64,000 nucleotides of DNA, from contig NZ_JAAVXB010000001.1 of NCBI RefSeq assembly GCF_012241385.1, positions 620,001-684,000 of the forward strand. Direction: 5' to 3'. Below, piece after piece: positions 23,071 through 32,091 of this stretch. The position numbers were made by a program, and so were the translations under genes. Each line of letters starts with the position of its first letter. Positions within the stretch are counted from its first letter, which is position 1. Below the pieces are notes generated by a model. The model had not been told where the DNA came from. It worked only from the letters and a program-made list of their open reading frames with translations, and did no database searches. Origin of the DNA: Solimonas marina (GTDB lineage Bacteria; Pseudomonadota; Gammaproteobacteria; Nevskiales; Nevskiaceae).

Positions 23071-24307
23071 CAGCCGGCGCCGACCACGCGGTCGGCTGCG
23101 CCGCAGGCTACTGGTCGGGTTCGTGGCACTGTCGCTGTCGACGGCGGCGCTGGCCGGTGTCGCGCTGTGGTTCGCCGACACCTATATCGAAGATGCGGCG
23201 GTGCGCGATCTCATGGAACGCGAGATGGCCAACAGGACCGTGCCGCGCACGACGCAGGACCATCTCACCGGTGAGCGCGGCGCGCTGCGCTTCTTCACTG
23301 CCGCCGATGCGCCGGTCGAATTACGCGGGCATGCGCCCGGCTACGAAGAGGACTTCGAGCTCGGCGAGCGCACCTACAACCTGCTGGTGCGCGACACGGC
23401 CGATGGCCCGGTCTATTTGCTCTACGACATCAGCTTCGTCGAGGAGCGCGAAAACATCCTGGCGTGGATGGCGGCACTGGCGCTGTCGGCGGTGACGATC
23501 ACCAGCATCTTCGCCGCGCGCTGGCTGGCGCGACGGGCGCTGGCACCGCTCGATCTGCTGGTTGATCAGCTCGCACAGCTAGACCCCGAACGGCGTGGCG
23601 AGCGCATCGCGCTGCCGGCCGACGACAGCGAGCTGGCCGTGATCGTCGACGCGATCAACGCCTACATGGAGCAGCTCGACGTGCTCGTCGAGCGCGAGCG
23701 TTCGTTTGCCGCATCCGCCAGCCATGAGTTGCGGACCCCGATCGCGGTCATTCAGGGCGCGGCCGAGACGCTGGCCTTGCAGGGCGAGAACGCTCCGCTC
23801 AAGCGCATCGCGCGCGCCGTGGCGATCGCCCGCCACGAGCTCGATGCGCTACTGGCCCTGTCGAGAGTGCGCGAGCGTCCGGCGCTGGCATCGGTCCGGC
23901 TCGACACCTGGTTGCAGGAGCTGGCCGCCACCTACGCCGAAGCGATTCCGAATGCGCGCATCGTCTGGGACATCGACGCGGCGGAGGCCGTCGTCACCGC
24001 GCCCGGCGCGATCGCCGCGATCTTCACCAATCTGCTGCGCAATGCTTTGCGCGCATCGGCCGGCGCGCCGGTACACGTCTACGTACGGCCGACCGAAATC
24101 GTCGTCACGGACCGCGGCCCCGGGATTGCCGCCGCCGATCTGCCGCATATCTTCGAGCCGGGCTTCCGGCGCCTCGATGGCGGCTCAGGCATGGGCCTGT
24201 ACATCGCGCGAACGCTGGCCGCGCGCTTCGGCTGGCAGCTGTCGCTGCGCAACGACGAGCCGCACGGGGTGGTCGCGGCCTTGCGCTTCGGCGAGGTTGA
24301 TCACTGA
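23054..24307 (+). CDS. Sensor histidine kinase
   Basis: A 417-aa membrane kinase. Two helices (about residues 20-41 and 136-157) flank a periplasmic sensor domain of about 95 residues. A HAMP-like linker leads to the dimerisation domain with the phosphorylated H224 in SASHELRTPIAVIQG, then an ATPase domain with the N-box NLLRNALRAS, G1 DRGPGIA, F-box IFEPGFRR and G2 GGSGMGLYIA. The ATG lies inside the response-regulator gene (17-nt overlap). The signal is unknown. Confidence 0.92.
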   Translation: MTTTADSRRRPRGRLRRRLLVGFVALSLSTAALAGVALWFADTYIEDAAVRDLMEREMANRTVPRTTQDHLTGERGALRFFTAADAPVELRGHAPGYEEDFELGERTYNLLVRDTADGPVYLLYDISFVEERENILAWMAALALSAVTITSIFAARWLARRALAPLDLLVDQLAQLDPERRGERIALPADDSELAVIVDAINAYMEQLDVLVERERSFAASASHELRTPIAVIQGAAETLALQGENAPLKRIARAVAIARHELDALLALSRVRERPALASVRLDTWLQELAATYAEAIPNARIVWDIDAAEAVVTAPGAIAAIFTNLLRNALRASAGAPVHVYVRPTEIVVTDRGPGIAAADLPHIFEPGFRRLDGGSGMGLYIARTLAARFGWQLSLRNDEPHGVVAALRFGEVDH

Positions 24308-24313
24308 GCTGGA

Positions 24314-24332
24314 AATAAGAGGCATTCTCATA
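24314..24332. promoter_or_regulatory. Fur-box-like operator before the PepSY iron cassette
   Basis: AATAAGAGGCATTCTCATA matches 15 of 19 positions of the gammaproteobacterial Fur-box form AATGAGAATCATTCTCATT; the right half is intact. It lies in the 106-nt gap after the sensor kinase stop and 82 nt before the first cassette gene. The position and the iron-linked genes downstream support Fur control. Confidence 0.6.
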
Positions 24333-24413
24333 TAACGTGAGGGCCTCGTCGCCGTTCCGGTCCCGGTGCGCCGGCGTCCGTCCCCCACGCCGATCCGCGC
24401 TTTCGCCATCTTC

Positions 24414-24698
24414 ATGTCTGCTCACCTTCGTCATCGTCGCTGGCTTCGGGTTCTGCTTGCCGGGCCGCTGGTTCTGCTATGCGCGGCACTGGTGATGGCT
24501 GGTGGCGCGATCTGGCTGCCGAAGGGCGCCGCGCAAATCAACAATCTGCTGCTGCCGGTGCTGTTGTTCCCGGCCATCTGGGCCGTGCTGTTCTTCTACG
24601 CCAGCCTGGCGCTGCGGCTGCGTCGGGCCTATGCGGTGATTGGCATCATCTGCGTGCTGCAGCTGGTGCTGATCGGCGGCCATTTCATGCTGCGCTGA
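24414..24698 (+). CDS. Small membrane protein of iron-uptake cassette (DUF3649-like)
   Basis: A 94-aa protein with three hydrophobic segments (about residues 13-32, 40-63 and 67-90) and a basic N-terminus. Its size, topology and place immediately before a PepSY membrane protein resemble the DUF3649 proteins that accompany TonB-dependent siderophore receptors; this assignment is by context. The ATG at 24414 is preferred to a GTG at 24366, but neither has a strong ribosome-binding site. The PepSY gene follows by 6 nt. Confidence 0.65.
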   Translation: MSAHLRHRRWLRVLLAGPLVLLCAALVMAGGAIWLPKGAAQINNLLLPVLLFPAIWAVLFFYASLALRLRRAYAVIGIICVLQLVLIGGHFMLR

Positions 24699-24704
24699 AC
24701 GACG

Positions 24705-26300
24705 ATGATCCGACTGCCGCAACGTGAGACGAAATCGCTGCTGGCCATCCACGGCTGGTCGGCGGTGTGCCTGGGTCTGCTGCTGTATGTCGTCATCGTC
24801 ACCGGCGTGGCCTGCGTATTCGCCGACGAAATCGGCGACTGGGCCAGCCCGTTGCCGGAAGCGCCGACCGCGCGCTTTCCGAGCGGTATCGATGCGCCGC
24901 TGCGCACGTTCGCCGAGAGCGTCGATCCGTCGCAGCGCGATGCGTTCTTCGCGTTTCCGCGTGCTGGCGGGCGCATGTACGCCCAGTTTCATCATGATGC
25001 GCGTGACGCCAGCGGCAAGATGGTCGAGCACGACATTGCCGTCGACATCGATCCGGCGACGATGCAGATCGAGAACCGCCGTGAAGGCGACGACGATGCG
25101 CTCGCCGCCGCCGATCGTACCAACGCCATCTCCAACTTCTTCATCAACCTGCACGTGCGCCTGCATGTGCCGGAGCCCTGGGGCCTGCTGCTGACCGGGG
25201 TGCTGGGCCTGGCGATGATGGTTGCCGCGGTCAGCGGCTTCCTGATCCACCGCCATCTGATCCGTGAACTGTTCACGCTGCGACGCCGTCGCGATCTGCT
25301 CAGCGCCCGCGACGCGCATGTCGTCGCCGGCACCTGGAATCTGCTGTTCAGCTTCCTGCTCGCGTTCACCGGCAGCTTCTTCAGCTTCGCCAGCAGCTTT
25401 GGCGTCCCGGTGATGGCGATGGTTGCGTTCAACGGTGATCAGGAAAAAGCGCTGGAGACCATGGTCGGCAACCCGCCGGCCAGCGATCCACGCCCGGCGA
25501 CGCTGGCCAATCTCGATGCGATGCTTGCCGACGCACGCACGCGCACGCACTCGGAGATCTACTACATCGGCATCGAACACTGGGGCCGCGCCGACGCGCG
25601 CGTATCGGTGACGATGCTGCCGCCTGAGGGCGAGTTGCTCGGTACCACCTACGTCTACGACGGTCCGAGCGGAGGCTTCCAGTACGAAAAGCCGGCGCTC
25701 GGTCGCGTGCCGTCGGTCGGCGGTGCGCTGTACGGACTGATGGCACCGCTGCACTTCGGCAACTTCGCCGGCGTGCTGTCGAAGGGCGTGTGGTTCGCAC
25801 TCGGTTTCGCTGCCGCCTACGTGGCCCTGAGCGGCATGCGCTTGTGGACGACGCGCCGCGCCGCCGAACCGGGTTGGCGGCCGCTGACGCGCGCCGTCGC
25901 CGGTATCGGACATGGCTTGCCGCTGGCGCTGACGGCGGCGGCCGCTGCCTGTTTCATCGCGCAGATCGCCGACGCCGAGCTGGAGCCGGTGATGATGCGC
26001 AGCTTTCTCGCGGTGCTGGCGCTGGCGCTCGCTGCCTGCTGGATGGTTCGCGACGCCGAACGGGTGTCGCGCGCCCTGCTGTTGCTCAATGGGGTGCTGA
26101 TGCTGGCCTTGCCGGCCTTGCGCCTGCTGGCGGGCGGCCCCGGCTGGGGCGCGATGTTCGCGACCGGACAGTTCGCGGTGCCCGCCATCGACAGTGCGCT
26201 GATCATCGCCGGCCTGACCTGCCTGCTGGCCGTCTGGCGCGCAACGGCCGCCGAGCGCGGCGCCCGTCAGGCCTTGCGTTTCGAACAGGTGCGTGGATGA
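24705..26300 (+). CDS. PepSY-associated transmembrane protein (iron uptake)
   Basis: A 531-aa inner-membrane protein of the PepSY_TM / PiuB family. It opens KSLLAIHGWSAVCLGLLLYVVIVTGV, the standard first helix, with periplasmic loops bearing PepSY regions. NFFINLHVRLHVPEPWGLLLTGVLGLAMM and HVVAGTWNLLFSFLLAFTGSFF carry conserved His and Trp residues that may bind heme. At least eight helices are predicted. Family members support ferric-siderophore use, possibly as inner-membrane ferric reductases. It is flanked by small membrane-protein genes; the downstream one overlaps by ATGA. Confidence 0.88.
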   Translation: MIRLPQRETKSLLAIHGWSAVCLGLLLYVVIVTGVACVFADEIGDWASPLPEAPTARFPSGIDAPLRTFAESVDPSQRDAFFAFPRAGGRMYAQFHHDARDASGKMVEHDIAVDIDPATMQIENRREGDDDALAAADRTNAISNFFINLHVRLHVPEPWGLLLTGVLGLAMMVAAVSGFLIHRHLIRELFTLRRRRDLLSARDAHVVAGTWNLLFSFLLAFTGSFFSFASSFGVPVMAMVAFNGDQEKALETMVGNPPASDPRPATLANLDAMLADARTRTHSEIYYIGIEHWGRADARVSVTMLPPEGELLGTTYVYDGPSGGFQYEKPALGRVPSVGGALYGLMAPLHFGNFAGVLSKGVWFALGFAAAYVALSGMRLWTTRRAAEPGWRPLTRAVAGIGHGLPLALTAAAAACFIAQIADAELEPVMMRSFLAVLALALAACWMVRDAERVSRALLLLNGVLMLALPALRLLAGGPGWGAMFATGQFAVPAIDSALIIAGLTCLLAVWRATAAERGARQALRFEQVRG

Positions 26301-26584
26301 CGCTGCTGCTGTCGCTGTCTGCGACGCTGCCGAGCGTGCTGGCGCTACTGTGGCTGGCGTGGCGCGATCCGAAGCGGCGCCGTACCGCCGGTCTCGCTAG
26401 CGGTCCTGCCGTCCGCCGGCTGGCGGTGATCGTGCTGCTCCTGCCAGGCGCCGCGCTGATCGCGCTCGGCGCCTGGGCCGAACTGCTGATCTGGGCCGGC
26501 CTCAGCAGCGCGGCCGGCTGGCTGTTCACGCAGGGTCTCGCCGTGCCGGGCACGGCGCACCGCAGCGCGCACCACGGACGCTAG
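26297..26584 (+). CDS. Small membrane protein of iron-uptake cassette (DUF3325-like)
   Basis: A 95-aa protein with three hydrophobic segments: LLLSLSATLPSVLALLWLAW, a second near 45-62 (LAVIVLLLPGAALIALGAW) and a third near 64-80. The start ATG overlaps the PepSY stop by 4 nt, so it is translationally coupled. In related loci the gene after the PepSY protein often encodes DUF3325, which this resembles in size and topology. Function unknown. It converges on aroE with only 3 nt between stop codons. Confidence 0.65.
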   Translation: MTLLLSLSATLPSVLALLWLAWRDPKRRRTAGLASGPAVRRLAVIVLLLPGAALIALGAWAELLIWAGLSSAAGWLFTQGLAVPGTAHRSAHHGR

Positions 26585-26587
26585 GCC

Positions 26588-27400
26588 TCAGCCAGCGCGC
26601 AGCGCCTTCAGCACCGCGTCGGTTTGCGGTCGCACGCCACGCCAGATGTCGAACGACGCTGCCGCCTGCTCGACGAGCATGCCCAGCCCATCCGCGATAC
26701 GCGTCGCGCCCTGCGTTTCGGTCCAGGTGCGAAACGGCGCGTGCGCCGCACCATAGCTGAGGTCGTAGCAGGCGCCGCCGTCGGCGACCAGGCCGTCCGG
26801 CAGGCGCGGCATGCTGCCGCTGTGGCCGACCGACATCGCGTTGATGATCAGATCGTAGCGATCACCTTTGAGCGCCAGATGCGTGCGCGGCGTGATGCTG
26901 CCGACGGCCTTGAACTGCTCGGCCAGCGCTTCGGGTTTCCACGGATTGCGGTTCGAGACCACCAGCTGCGACGGCTTGGCCGCCAGCAGCGGGCCGAGGA
27001 TGCCGCGTACCGCGCCGCCGGCGCCGAGTACCAGGACACGACGACCTTCGACCGTATACCCGAGCCGTGTCAGGTCACGCATCAGGCCTTCGCCGTCGGT
27101 GTTGTCGCCGTGCCAGCCGGCGTCGGTGCGGCTCAGCGTATTGACGGCGCCGGCCAGTGCGGCACGCTCGCTGATCAGCTCGCACTGTTCGACGACCGCC
27201 GCCTTGTGCGGCATCGTCACGTTGAGGCCGCGCAGGCCGTCGGCGTGCAGTTGCTTCAGCGTCTCGGTCAAGGCCTCGGGGGCGACGTCGATCGCGTCGT
27301 AGCGCAGGTCCTGCGACGTGGCCTGCGCGAAGGCGGCGTGGATGGCGGGCGACTGGCTGTGCGAGATGGGCTGGCCTATGACGGCGTAACGGTCGGTCAT
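26588..27400 (-). CDS. aroE: Shikimate dehydrogenase
   Basis: A 270-aa AroE. It begins DRYAVIGQPISHSQSPAIH (shikimate-binding serines), with the catalytic Lys in NVTMPHKAAVV near residue 66, Asp in GDNTDGEGLMRD near 103, and the NADP loop VLGAGGAVRGIL near 126. A C-terminal GLGMLVEQAAASF block is present. It reduces 3-dehydroshikimate to shikimate in aromatic amino-acid synthesis. Its start overlaps the stop of the GST-like gene by 4 nt. Confidence 0.96.
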   Translation of the reverse strand: MTDRYAVIGQPISHSQSPAIHAAFAQATSQDLRYDAIDVAPEALTETLKQLHADGLRGLNVTMPHKAAVVEQCELISERAALAGAVNTLSRTDAGWHGDNTDGEGLMRDLTRLGYTVEGRRVLVLGAGGAVRGILGPLLAAKPSQLVVSNRNPWKPEALAEQFKAVGSITPRTHLALKGDRYDLIINAMSVGHSGSMPRLPDGLVADGGACYDLSYGAAHAPFRTWTETQGATRIADGLGMLVEQAAASFDIWRGVRPQTDAVLKALRAG

Positions 27401-28128
27401 GTCGGTGAAGTGGCGGGCGGGCGAGGGTCGCGACCGAAGCAGCGCTGTTGCAGGCGCGCGCAGTACGCGACGAGATTCGGGTGTGCGGCGACGAGTGCCT
27501 TGAGCGGCGTCTCGACCGGCGCATCGTACAGGTTGGCGATGAAGGCGTAAGCCGACGCGTCGAGGCTGGTGGCGTCGTCGCCCATGAAATACGGTTGGTC
27601 GCCGAGCCAGTCGGCCAGCGCCTGCAGGTCCTGTGCCGCGCGGCGCAGAATCTCCTGCGGTGGGTGCCGACCCAGGCCATGGCCCTTGAGCTGCGCGCGC
27701 ACGCCGCGCCGCGCGACCGGCGCGACGACGAGGCGTAGCGGCAGCGGCATGCGGCCGAGCACCACGCTTTGCATCTGCGCCCAGCCAGCGTCGTCGATCC
27801 AGCGGAAATAGACCAGCGCCCAGTACAGGTGTTCGTTGATCAGCCGTTCGAAGGCGCGTGCGGCGGCGCGCTGTCGGGCATCGAGTCCGGCGTCGAGATC
27901 GACCCCGGAGACGGCGCTCAGGCGCGCGATGATGCTGTGCGAATCGGCGATCTTTTCGCCGTCGATGATCGCCACCGGCAGCTTGCCCATCGGTCCGTTC
28001 GGCAGCGGTTGGGTGACCACGCGATAGTCGACGCCGGCCAGCCGCAGCCAGGTTTCGACCTTCATGCAGAACGGCGACAGGTTCGGCCAGCCGCGCGGTG
28101 TGTGGAATTGCTGCAGTTCGACGTTCAT
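27397..28128 (-). CDS. Glutathione S-transferase-like protein (Tom37/FAXC type)
   Basis: A 243-aa two-domain GST-fold protein. The thioredoxin-like N-domain has SPFCMKVETWLRLAGVDYRV near residue 18 and MGKLPVAIIDGEKIADSHSII near 46, where cis-Pro and the Ser/His positions bind glutathione. An all-alpha C-domain carries ADWLGDQPYFMGDDATSLDASAYAF near 190. It resembles the metaxin/FAXC-like bacterial GSTs. Substrate unknown. It is cotranscribed with aroE (ATGA overlap). Confidence 0.85.
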   Translation of the reverse strand: MNVELQQFHTPRGWPNLSPFCMKVETWLRLAGVDYRVVTQPLPNGPMGKLPVAIIDGEKIADSHSIIARLSAVSGVDLDAGLDARQRAAARAFERLINEHLYWALVYFRWIDDAGWAQMQSVVLGRMPLPLRLVVAPVARRGVRAQLKGHGLGRHPPQEILRRAAQDLQALADWLGDQPYFMGDDATSLDASAYAFIANLYDAPVETPLKALVAAHPNLVAYCARLQQRCFGRDPRPPATSPT

Positions 28129-28227
28129 CGCATCCCCCGGACGATGAGGGCGCAGGATGCGCCCCCGGATGCCGGCAGTATCCGCCGCTGCTCCTGACGT
28201 CGTCCTGTCAGCAGTCGTGGATGCGGC

Positions 28228-29220
28228 TCAGGCCAGCCACTGTGCGGCGCGTTTGCCGAAGTAGGTCAGGATCATGTCGGCGCCGGCGCGGCGGAAGCAC
28301 ATCAGCGATTCGAGCACGACCTTCTTCTCGTCGAACCAGCCGTGATCGATCGCGCCCTGCAGCATCGAGTACTCGCCGCTGACCTGATAGGCCGCGGTCG
28401 GCACGCCGAATTCATCCTTCACGCGGCGAATGATGTCGAGATACGGCATGCCCGGCTTGACCATCACCATGTCGGCGCCTTCGTCGAGATCGAACGCGAC
28501 TTCGCGCAGCGCCTCGTCGGTATTGGCCGGGTCCATCTGGTAGGTCTCCTTGCCGCCTTTGCCGAGATTGGCGCTGGAGCCCAGCGCATCGCGGAACGGA
28601 CCGTAGTACGCCGACGCGTATTTGGCGGCGTACGACATGATGATGGTGTTCTTCTGACCGTCGCGCTCGAAGACATCGCGCATCTGGCCGATGCGGCCAT
28701 CCATCATGTCGCTCGGCGCGACGATGTCGACGCCGGCTCGTGCATACATCAGCGCCTGACGGCGCAGGATTTCGAGGCTGCGGTCGTTGTCGACATAGCC
28801 GTGCGCATCGAGCACGCCGTCATGGCCGTGGCTGGTGTAAGGGTCGAGCGCCACGTCGGCGAGTACGCCGATGTTCGGCACGCTCTGCTTGATCGCCTTG
28901 ATCGCGCGCACCATCAGGCTGTCCGGGTTCAGCGCCTCCTCGCCTTCCGGCGTCTTGCGCTCCGGCGGCGTGACCGGGAACAGCGCGACGCAGCCGACGC
29001 CGAGCGCCAGTAGCGCCTCACACTCCTTGATCAGCTCGTCGAGATCCAGGCGCGTCTGGCCCGGCATCGCCGCGATCGGTCCTTTCTGCTTGCCCTCGGC
29101 GACGAACAGCGGCTGGATGAACTGCCCCGGCGTCATGCGCGTCTCGCGCACCATTTCACGGACGAAGGGAGCCTGGCGATTGCGGCGCAGGCGCGTGCGG
29201 GGGAAGGAACCGAGCGTCAC
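28228..29220 (-). CDS. hemB: Delta-aminolevulinic acid dehydratase (porphobilinogen synthase)
   Basis: A 330-aa HemB. The Schiff-base lysines are in MSYAAKYASAYYGPFRDALGS and MVMVKPGMPYLDII. The metal loop reads DVALDPYTSHGHDG, with Asp where the zinc enzymes have the Cys cluster, so this is the zinc-independent, Mg2+-stimulated type as in Pseudomonas. It condenses two 5-aminolevulinate molecules into porphobilinogen for heme. The gene is monocistronic and divergent from the sigma-factor operon. Confidence 0.97.
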   Translation of the reverse strand: MTLGSFPRTRLRRNRQAPFVREMVRETRMTPGQFIQPLFVAEGKQKGPIAAMPGQTRLDLDELIKECEALLALGVGCVALFPVTPPERKTPEGEEALNPDSLMVRAIKAIKQSVPNIGVLADVALDPYTSHGHDGVLDAHGYVDNDRSLEILRRQALMYARAGVDIVAPSDMMDGRIGQMRDVFERDGQKNTIIMSYAAKYASAYYGPFRDALGSSANLGKGGKETYQMDPANTDEALREVAFDLDEGADMVMVKPGMPYLDIIRRVKDEFGVPTAAYQVSGEYSMLQGAIDHGWFDEKKVVLESLMCFRRAGADMILTYFGKRAAQWLA

Positions 29221-29355
29221 GATGAACTTTCCGGTTGCAGAATCGGGGGCGCCGATTATACCGCTCGACCGCCGTGCGCCCCTGTCTCAGGTCAAGTTCC
29301 AGACTGTGTGCGGCTTCCCTTACACTGCCAGCAACTTTCACCGAATTCGTGCGCC

Positions 29356-29913
29356 ATGACCGATGCCGCCGTGTTGGGTCGCCTGCTCGCCGACACGGCG
29401 TCCGGCGATCAGCGTGCGTTCCGCGAACTCTACAACGCCACCAGTGCGCATCTGTTTGCGGTCCTGATCCGTATTCTCGAGCGTCGTGACTGGGCGGAAG
29501 AAGCGTTGCAGGACTGTTATCTCAAGGTGTGGCAGAAGGCCGAGCAGTACGCCCCGGACAAGGGCGCGCCGCTGACCTGGCTGCAGACGATCGCACGCTA
29601 TCGCGCGCTCGACCTGCTGCGCGCCAAACGCCCGGAGATCGGCATGCCGGAAGAAGACGAGGCGCCGCCGATGACCTTCGCCGATGGCCAAGCCGTCGAC
29701 CCGGAAGCGCGCGCGGTCGAAGGTGAAGGCATGGGTCGGCTCACCGAATGTCTCGATGAGCTGGCGCCGGATCCGCGGCGCAGCGTGCTGCTGGCCTACT
29801 ACGAGGGTTACACGCATCCCGAGCTGGCGACGGTGCTGAAGGCGCCGCTGGGCACGGTCAAGAGCTGGGTGCGCCGGGGGCTCGCGCAATTGCGCGACTG
29901 TCTCGACGCATGA
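29356..29913 (+). CDS. ECF RNA polymerase sigma factor
   Basis: A 185-aa sigma-70-family ECF factor. Region 2 covers about residues 12-80, with RDWAEEALQDCYLKVWQKAEQY and the -10 recognition stretch WLQTIARYRALDLLRAKR. Region 4 is near 125-180: LLAYYEGYTHPELATVLKAPLGTVKSWVRRGLAQLRDCL. The start at 29356 fits the family; the frame extends 16 codons upstream without support. The anti-sigma gene overlaps by ATGA, so the pair is translationally coupled. No target gene is adjacent. Confidence 0.92.
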   Translation: MTDAAVLGRLLADTASGDQRAFRELYNATSAHLFAVLIRILERRDWAEEALQDCYLKVWQKAEQYAPDKGAPLTWLQTIARYRALDLLRAKRPEIGMPEEDEAPPMTFADGQAVDPEARAVEGEGMGRLTECLDELAPDPRRSVLLAYYEGYTHPELATVLKAPLGTVKSWVRRGLAQLRDCLDA

Positions 29914-30647
29914 AATACGACAACGTCCGCCTCAAGCAGATGCTCGCCGCCGAGTACGCGCTCGGCACGCTGACCGGCGCCGCGCGGCGCCGCTTCACGC
30001 GGCTGTTGCAGACGCGCGCCGACCTGCTCATCGAGCTGCGCTACTGGGAAGCGCGTTTCGCGCCGCTGCTGGCCAGCAGTCAGCCGGTGCCGCCGCGCGA
30101 CATCGTCTGGGCCGAGATCGAGCGCCGCATCCAGCGCGACACCGTCACATCTTTGCCGACCGCGGTGCCGACGGCGCGGCCGCGCAGCTCGCTGTGGATC
30201 TGGCAGACCTGGGCAGTGGCCGCCAGCGCGGCGTTCGTCGCAGTGTCGCTGCAACTCTACCAGCGTCAGCATGCGGCGCCGGCCGCGCCGCCGCCGGTGG
30301 TGGCGGCCAAGCCACCGTACGTGGCGATGCTGTCGCTGAACCAGGGCGCGGCGGTCTGGACGGTGGCGATGAACCCGGATCAGCGCCGCATCAGCGTGAT
30401 CGCGCGCGGCGACTTCGGCGCCGACACCCGCAAGGAAAGCATGGAGCTGTGGCTAATCGGCGACGACGGCAAGCCGGTCGCACTCGGCATCATGCCGGTG
30501 ACCGGCCGGGGGTCGATGCCGATGCCGGCCGGCGTGACGATGCCGGCCAAGCCGGTGATCGCGGTCAGTCGCGAACCGCTGGGCGGCTCGCCGACCGGCC
30601 TGCCGACCGGTCCGGTGCTGGCAACCTCGCCGGTCGTCGCGCTGTAG
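29910..30647 (+). CDS. Anti-sigma factor (RskA/anti-sigma-K type)
   Basis: A 245-aa bitopic protein. The cytoplasmic N-terminus has the anti-sigma zinc-less motif AAEYALGTLTGAARRRFTRLL, then one helix near residues 95-112 and a periplasmic anti-sigma-K factor RskA domain with MLSLNQGAAVWTVAMNPDQRRISVI and ESMELWLIGDDGKPVALGIMP. It holds the ECF sigma factor inactive at the membrane; release would follow proteolysis on an unknown envelope signal. Gly/Pro-rich C-terminus. Confidence 0.9.
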   Translation: MKYDNVRLKQMLAAEYALGTLTGAARRRFTRLLQTRADLLIELRYWEARFAPLLASSQPVPPRDIVWAEIERRIQRDTVTSLPTAVPTARPRSSLWIWQTWAVAASAAFVAVSLQLYQRQHAAPAAPPPVVAAKPPYVAMLSLNQGAAVWTVAMNPDQRRISVIARGDFGADTRKESMELWLIGDDGKPVALGIMPVTGRGSMPMPAGVTMPAKPVIAVSREPLGGSPTGLPTGPVLATSPVVAL

Positions 30648-30654
30648 GATCGCT

Positions 30655-32091
30655 TCAGGACGGGCGGCTGCTGGCTGCTGCCGCGCTGCGTTCCGGGTGG
30701 CCGCTGACGGCGCTGCCGGCGTCGGTCGACAGCCGTCTGAACAGCAGGGCTGAAATAGCGGTCAGTGCAGCGATCACATAGAACGCGACGTGAAAGTCGC
30801 TGGCGGCGAGCGTTTCGCCGCCGCGCAAGGCGCGCGCCGAATTCAGCAGTTGTGCGCCGATACCGACGCCGATGCTCAGCGATAGTTGCTGGGCGGTGCT
30901 CGAAAAGCTGGTCGCGCGGCTCATCTGCGCTTCCGACACGTCGGCGTAACCGAGCGTGTTGATGCAGGTGAACTGCAGCGAGCGGACGAAGCCGTAGGTC
31001 AGCAGCCAGCCAAGCATCATCGCCTGTGGCGTTGCGGCGCCGAATTGCGCGCAGCCGACCAGAAACACCGCACTGACCAGGGCGTTGCCGATCAGCAGGG
31101 GCCGGAAGCCGAAACGGCGGACGATGCGCGGCGCGGTGGTCTTCATCGCCATCGCGCCGAGTGCCGAGACGAAGGTGGTCGCGCCGGACGCCGCCGGGCT
31201 GTAGCCGAAGCCGAGCTGCAGCATCAGTGGCATCAGCAAGGTGTAGGCGCCGATGCCGGCGCGGTACAGCGAGCCGCCGCCGACCGATACTCGGAAGGTC
31301 GGAATGCGTAGCAGGCGCAGGTCGAGGATCGGTTGTTCGCGGCGCTTCGACAGCGGCACATACAGCGCCAGCAGCAGCAGGCCGCCGCCGATCATCGCGT
31401 ACAGCACGGCGTTCGGCACCAGATTCTTGCCGAGCATCTCGAAGGCCATCACCAGCAGCGCCAGGCCGCTGCCGACCACCAGCCAACCGCCGAAATCGAG
31501 TGCTTTGCCGTGCTGCGGCGGAGTGTCGTCGATATAGCGCGTCACCAGCCAGAAGCCGAGCATGCCGATCGGCAGGTTGATGAAGAAGATCCAGCGCCAC
31601 GATGCGTAGGTGACGATCAGACCGCCGACCGGTGGGCCGAGTATCGGGCCGAGCAACGCCGGCACCGTCAGCCACGACATTGCCGCGACCAGCTGCGACT
31701 TGGGGATGACGCGCAACACGACCAGGCGCCCGACCGGCACCATCATCGCACCGCCCATGCCCTGCAGGATGCGCGCAGCGACCAGCTGCGGCATCGATTG
31801 CGACAACCCGCAGCACACCGAGCCCAGCGTGAAGACGATGATCGCGGCGCGGAACACGCGCTTGGCGCCGTAGCGGTCGGCGACCCAGCCGGACACCGGA
31901 ATGCAGACCGCAAGGCTGAGCAGATAGGTGGTGATCGCCAGGCTCAGATGCAGCGGATCTTCGTGCATCGCCCGCGCGATCTCCGGCAGCGCGGTGGCGA
32001 TGATCGTCGAGTCGAGATTCTCCATGAACAGGGCACAGGCCACGATCAGCGGCACGACGCGGGTCTGGAGTCTTGAGGGCAGGCTGGGCAT
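30655..32091 (-). CDS. DHA2-family MFS multidrug exporter
   Basis: A 478-aa major facilitator of the DHA2 (EmrB/QacA) group with about 14 predicted helices. Signature elements: FMENLDSTIIATALPEIARAM in helix 1 (motif D1), GWVADRYGAKRVFRAA (motif A) near residue 67, and LLGPILGPPVGGLIVTYASWRWIFFINLPIGMLG (motif C through the family-specific RWIFxINxPIG). It is a proton-coupled drug exporter, substrate unknown. It converges on the anti-sigma gene with a 7-nt gap. Confidence 0.9.
   Translation of the reverse strand: MPSLPSRLQTRVVPLIVACALFMENLDSTIIATALPEIARAMHEDPLHLSLAITTYLLSLAVCIPVSGWVADRYGAKRVFRAAIIVFTLGSVCCGLSQSMPQLVAARILQGMGGAMMVPVGRLVVLRVIPKSQLVAAMSWLTVPALLGPILGPPVGGLIVTYASWRWIFFINLPIGMLGFWLVTRYIDDTPPQHGKALDFGGWLVVGSGLALLVMAFEMLGKNLVPNAVLYAMIGGGLLLLALYVPLSKRREQPILDLRLLRIPTFRVSVGGGSLYRAGIGAYTLLMPLMLQLGFGYSPAASGATTFVSALGAMAMKTTAPRIVRRFGFRPLLIGNALVSAVFLVGCAQFGAATPQAMMLGWLLTYGFVRSLQFTCINTLGYADVSEAQMSRATSFSSTAQQLSLSIGVGIGAQLLNSARALRGGETLAASDFHVAFYVIAALTAISALLFRRLSTDAGSAVSGHPERSAAAASSRPS

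Noticed and set aside
24477-25913. A 478-codon antisense open frame under the PepSY cassette
   Set aside because: Compositional shadow without motifs or a ribosome-binding site.
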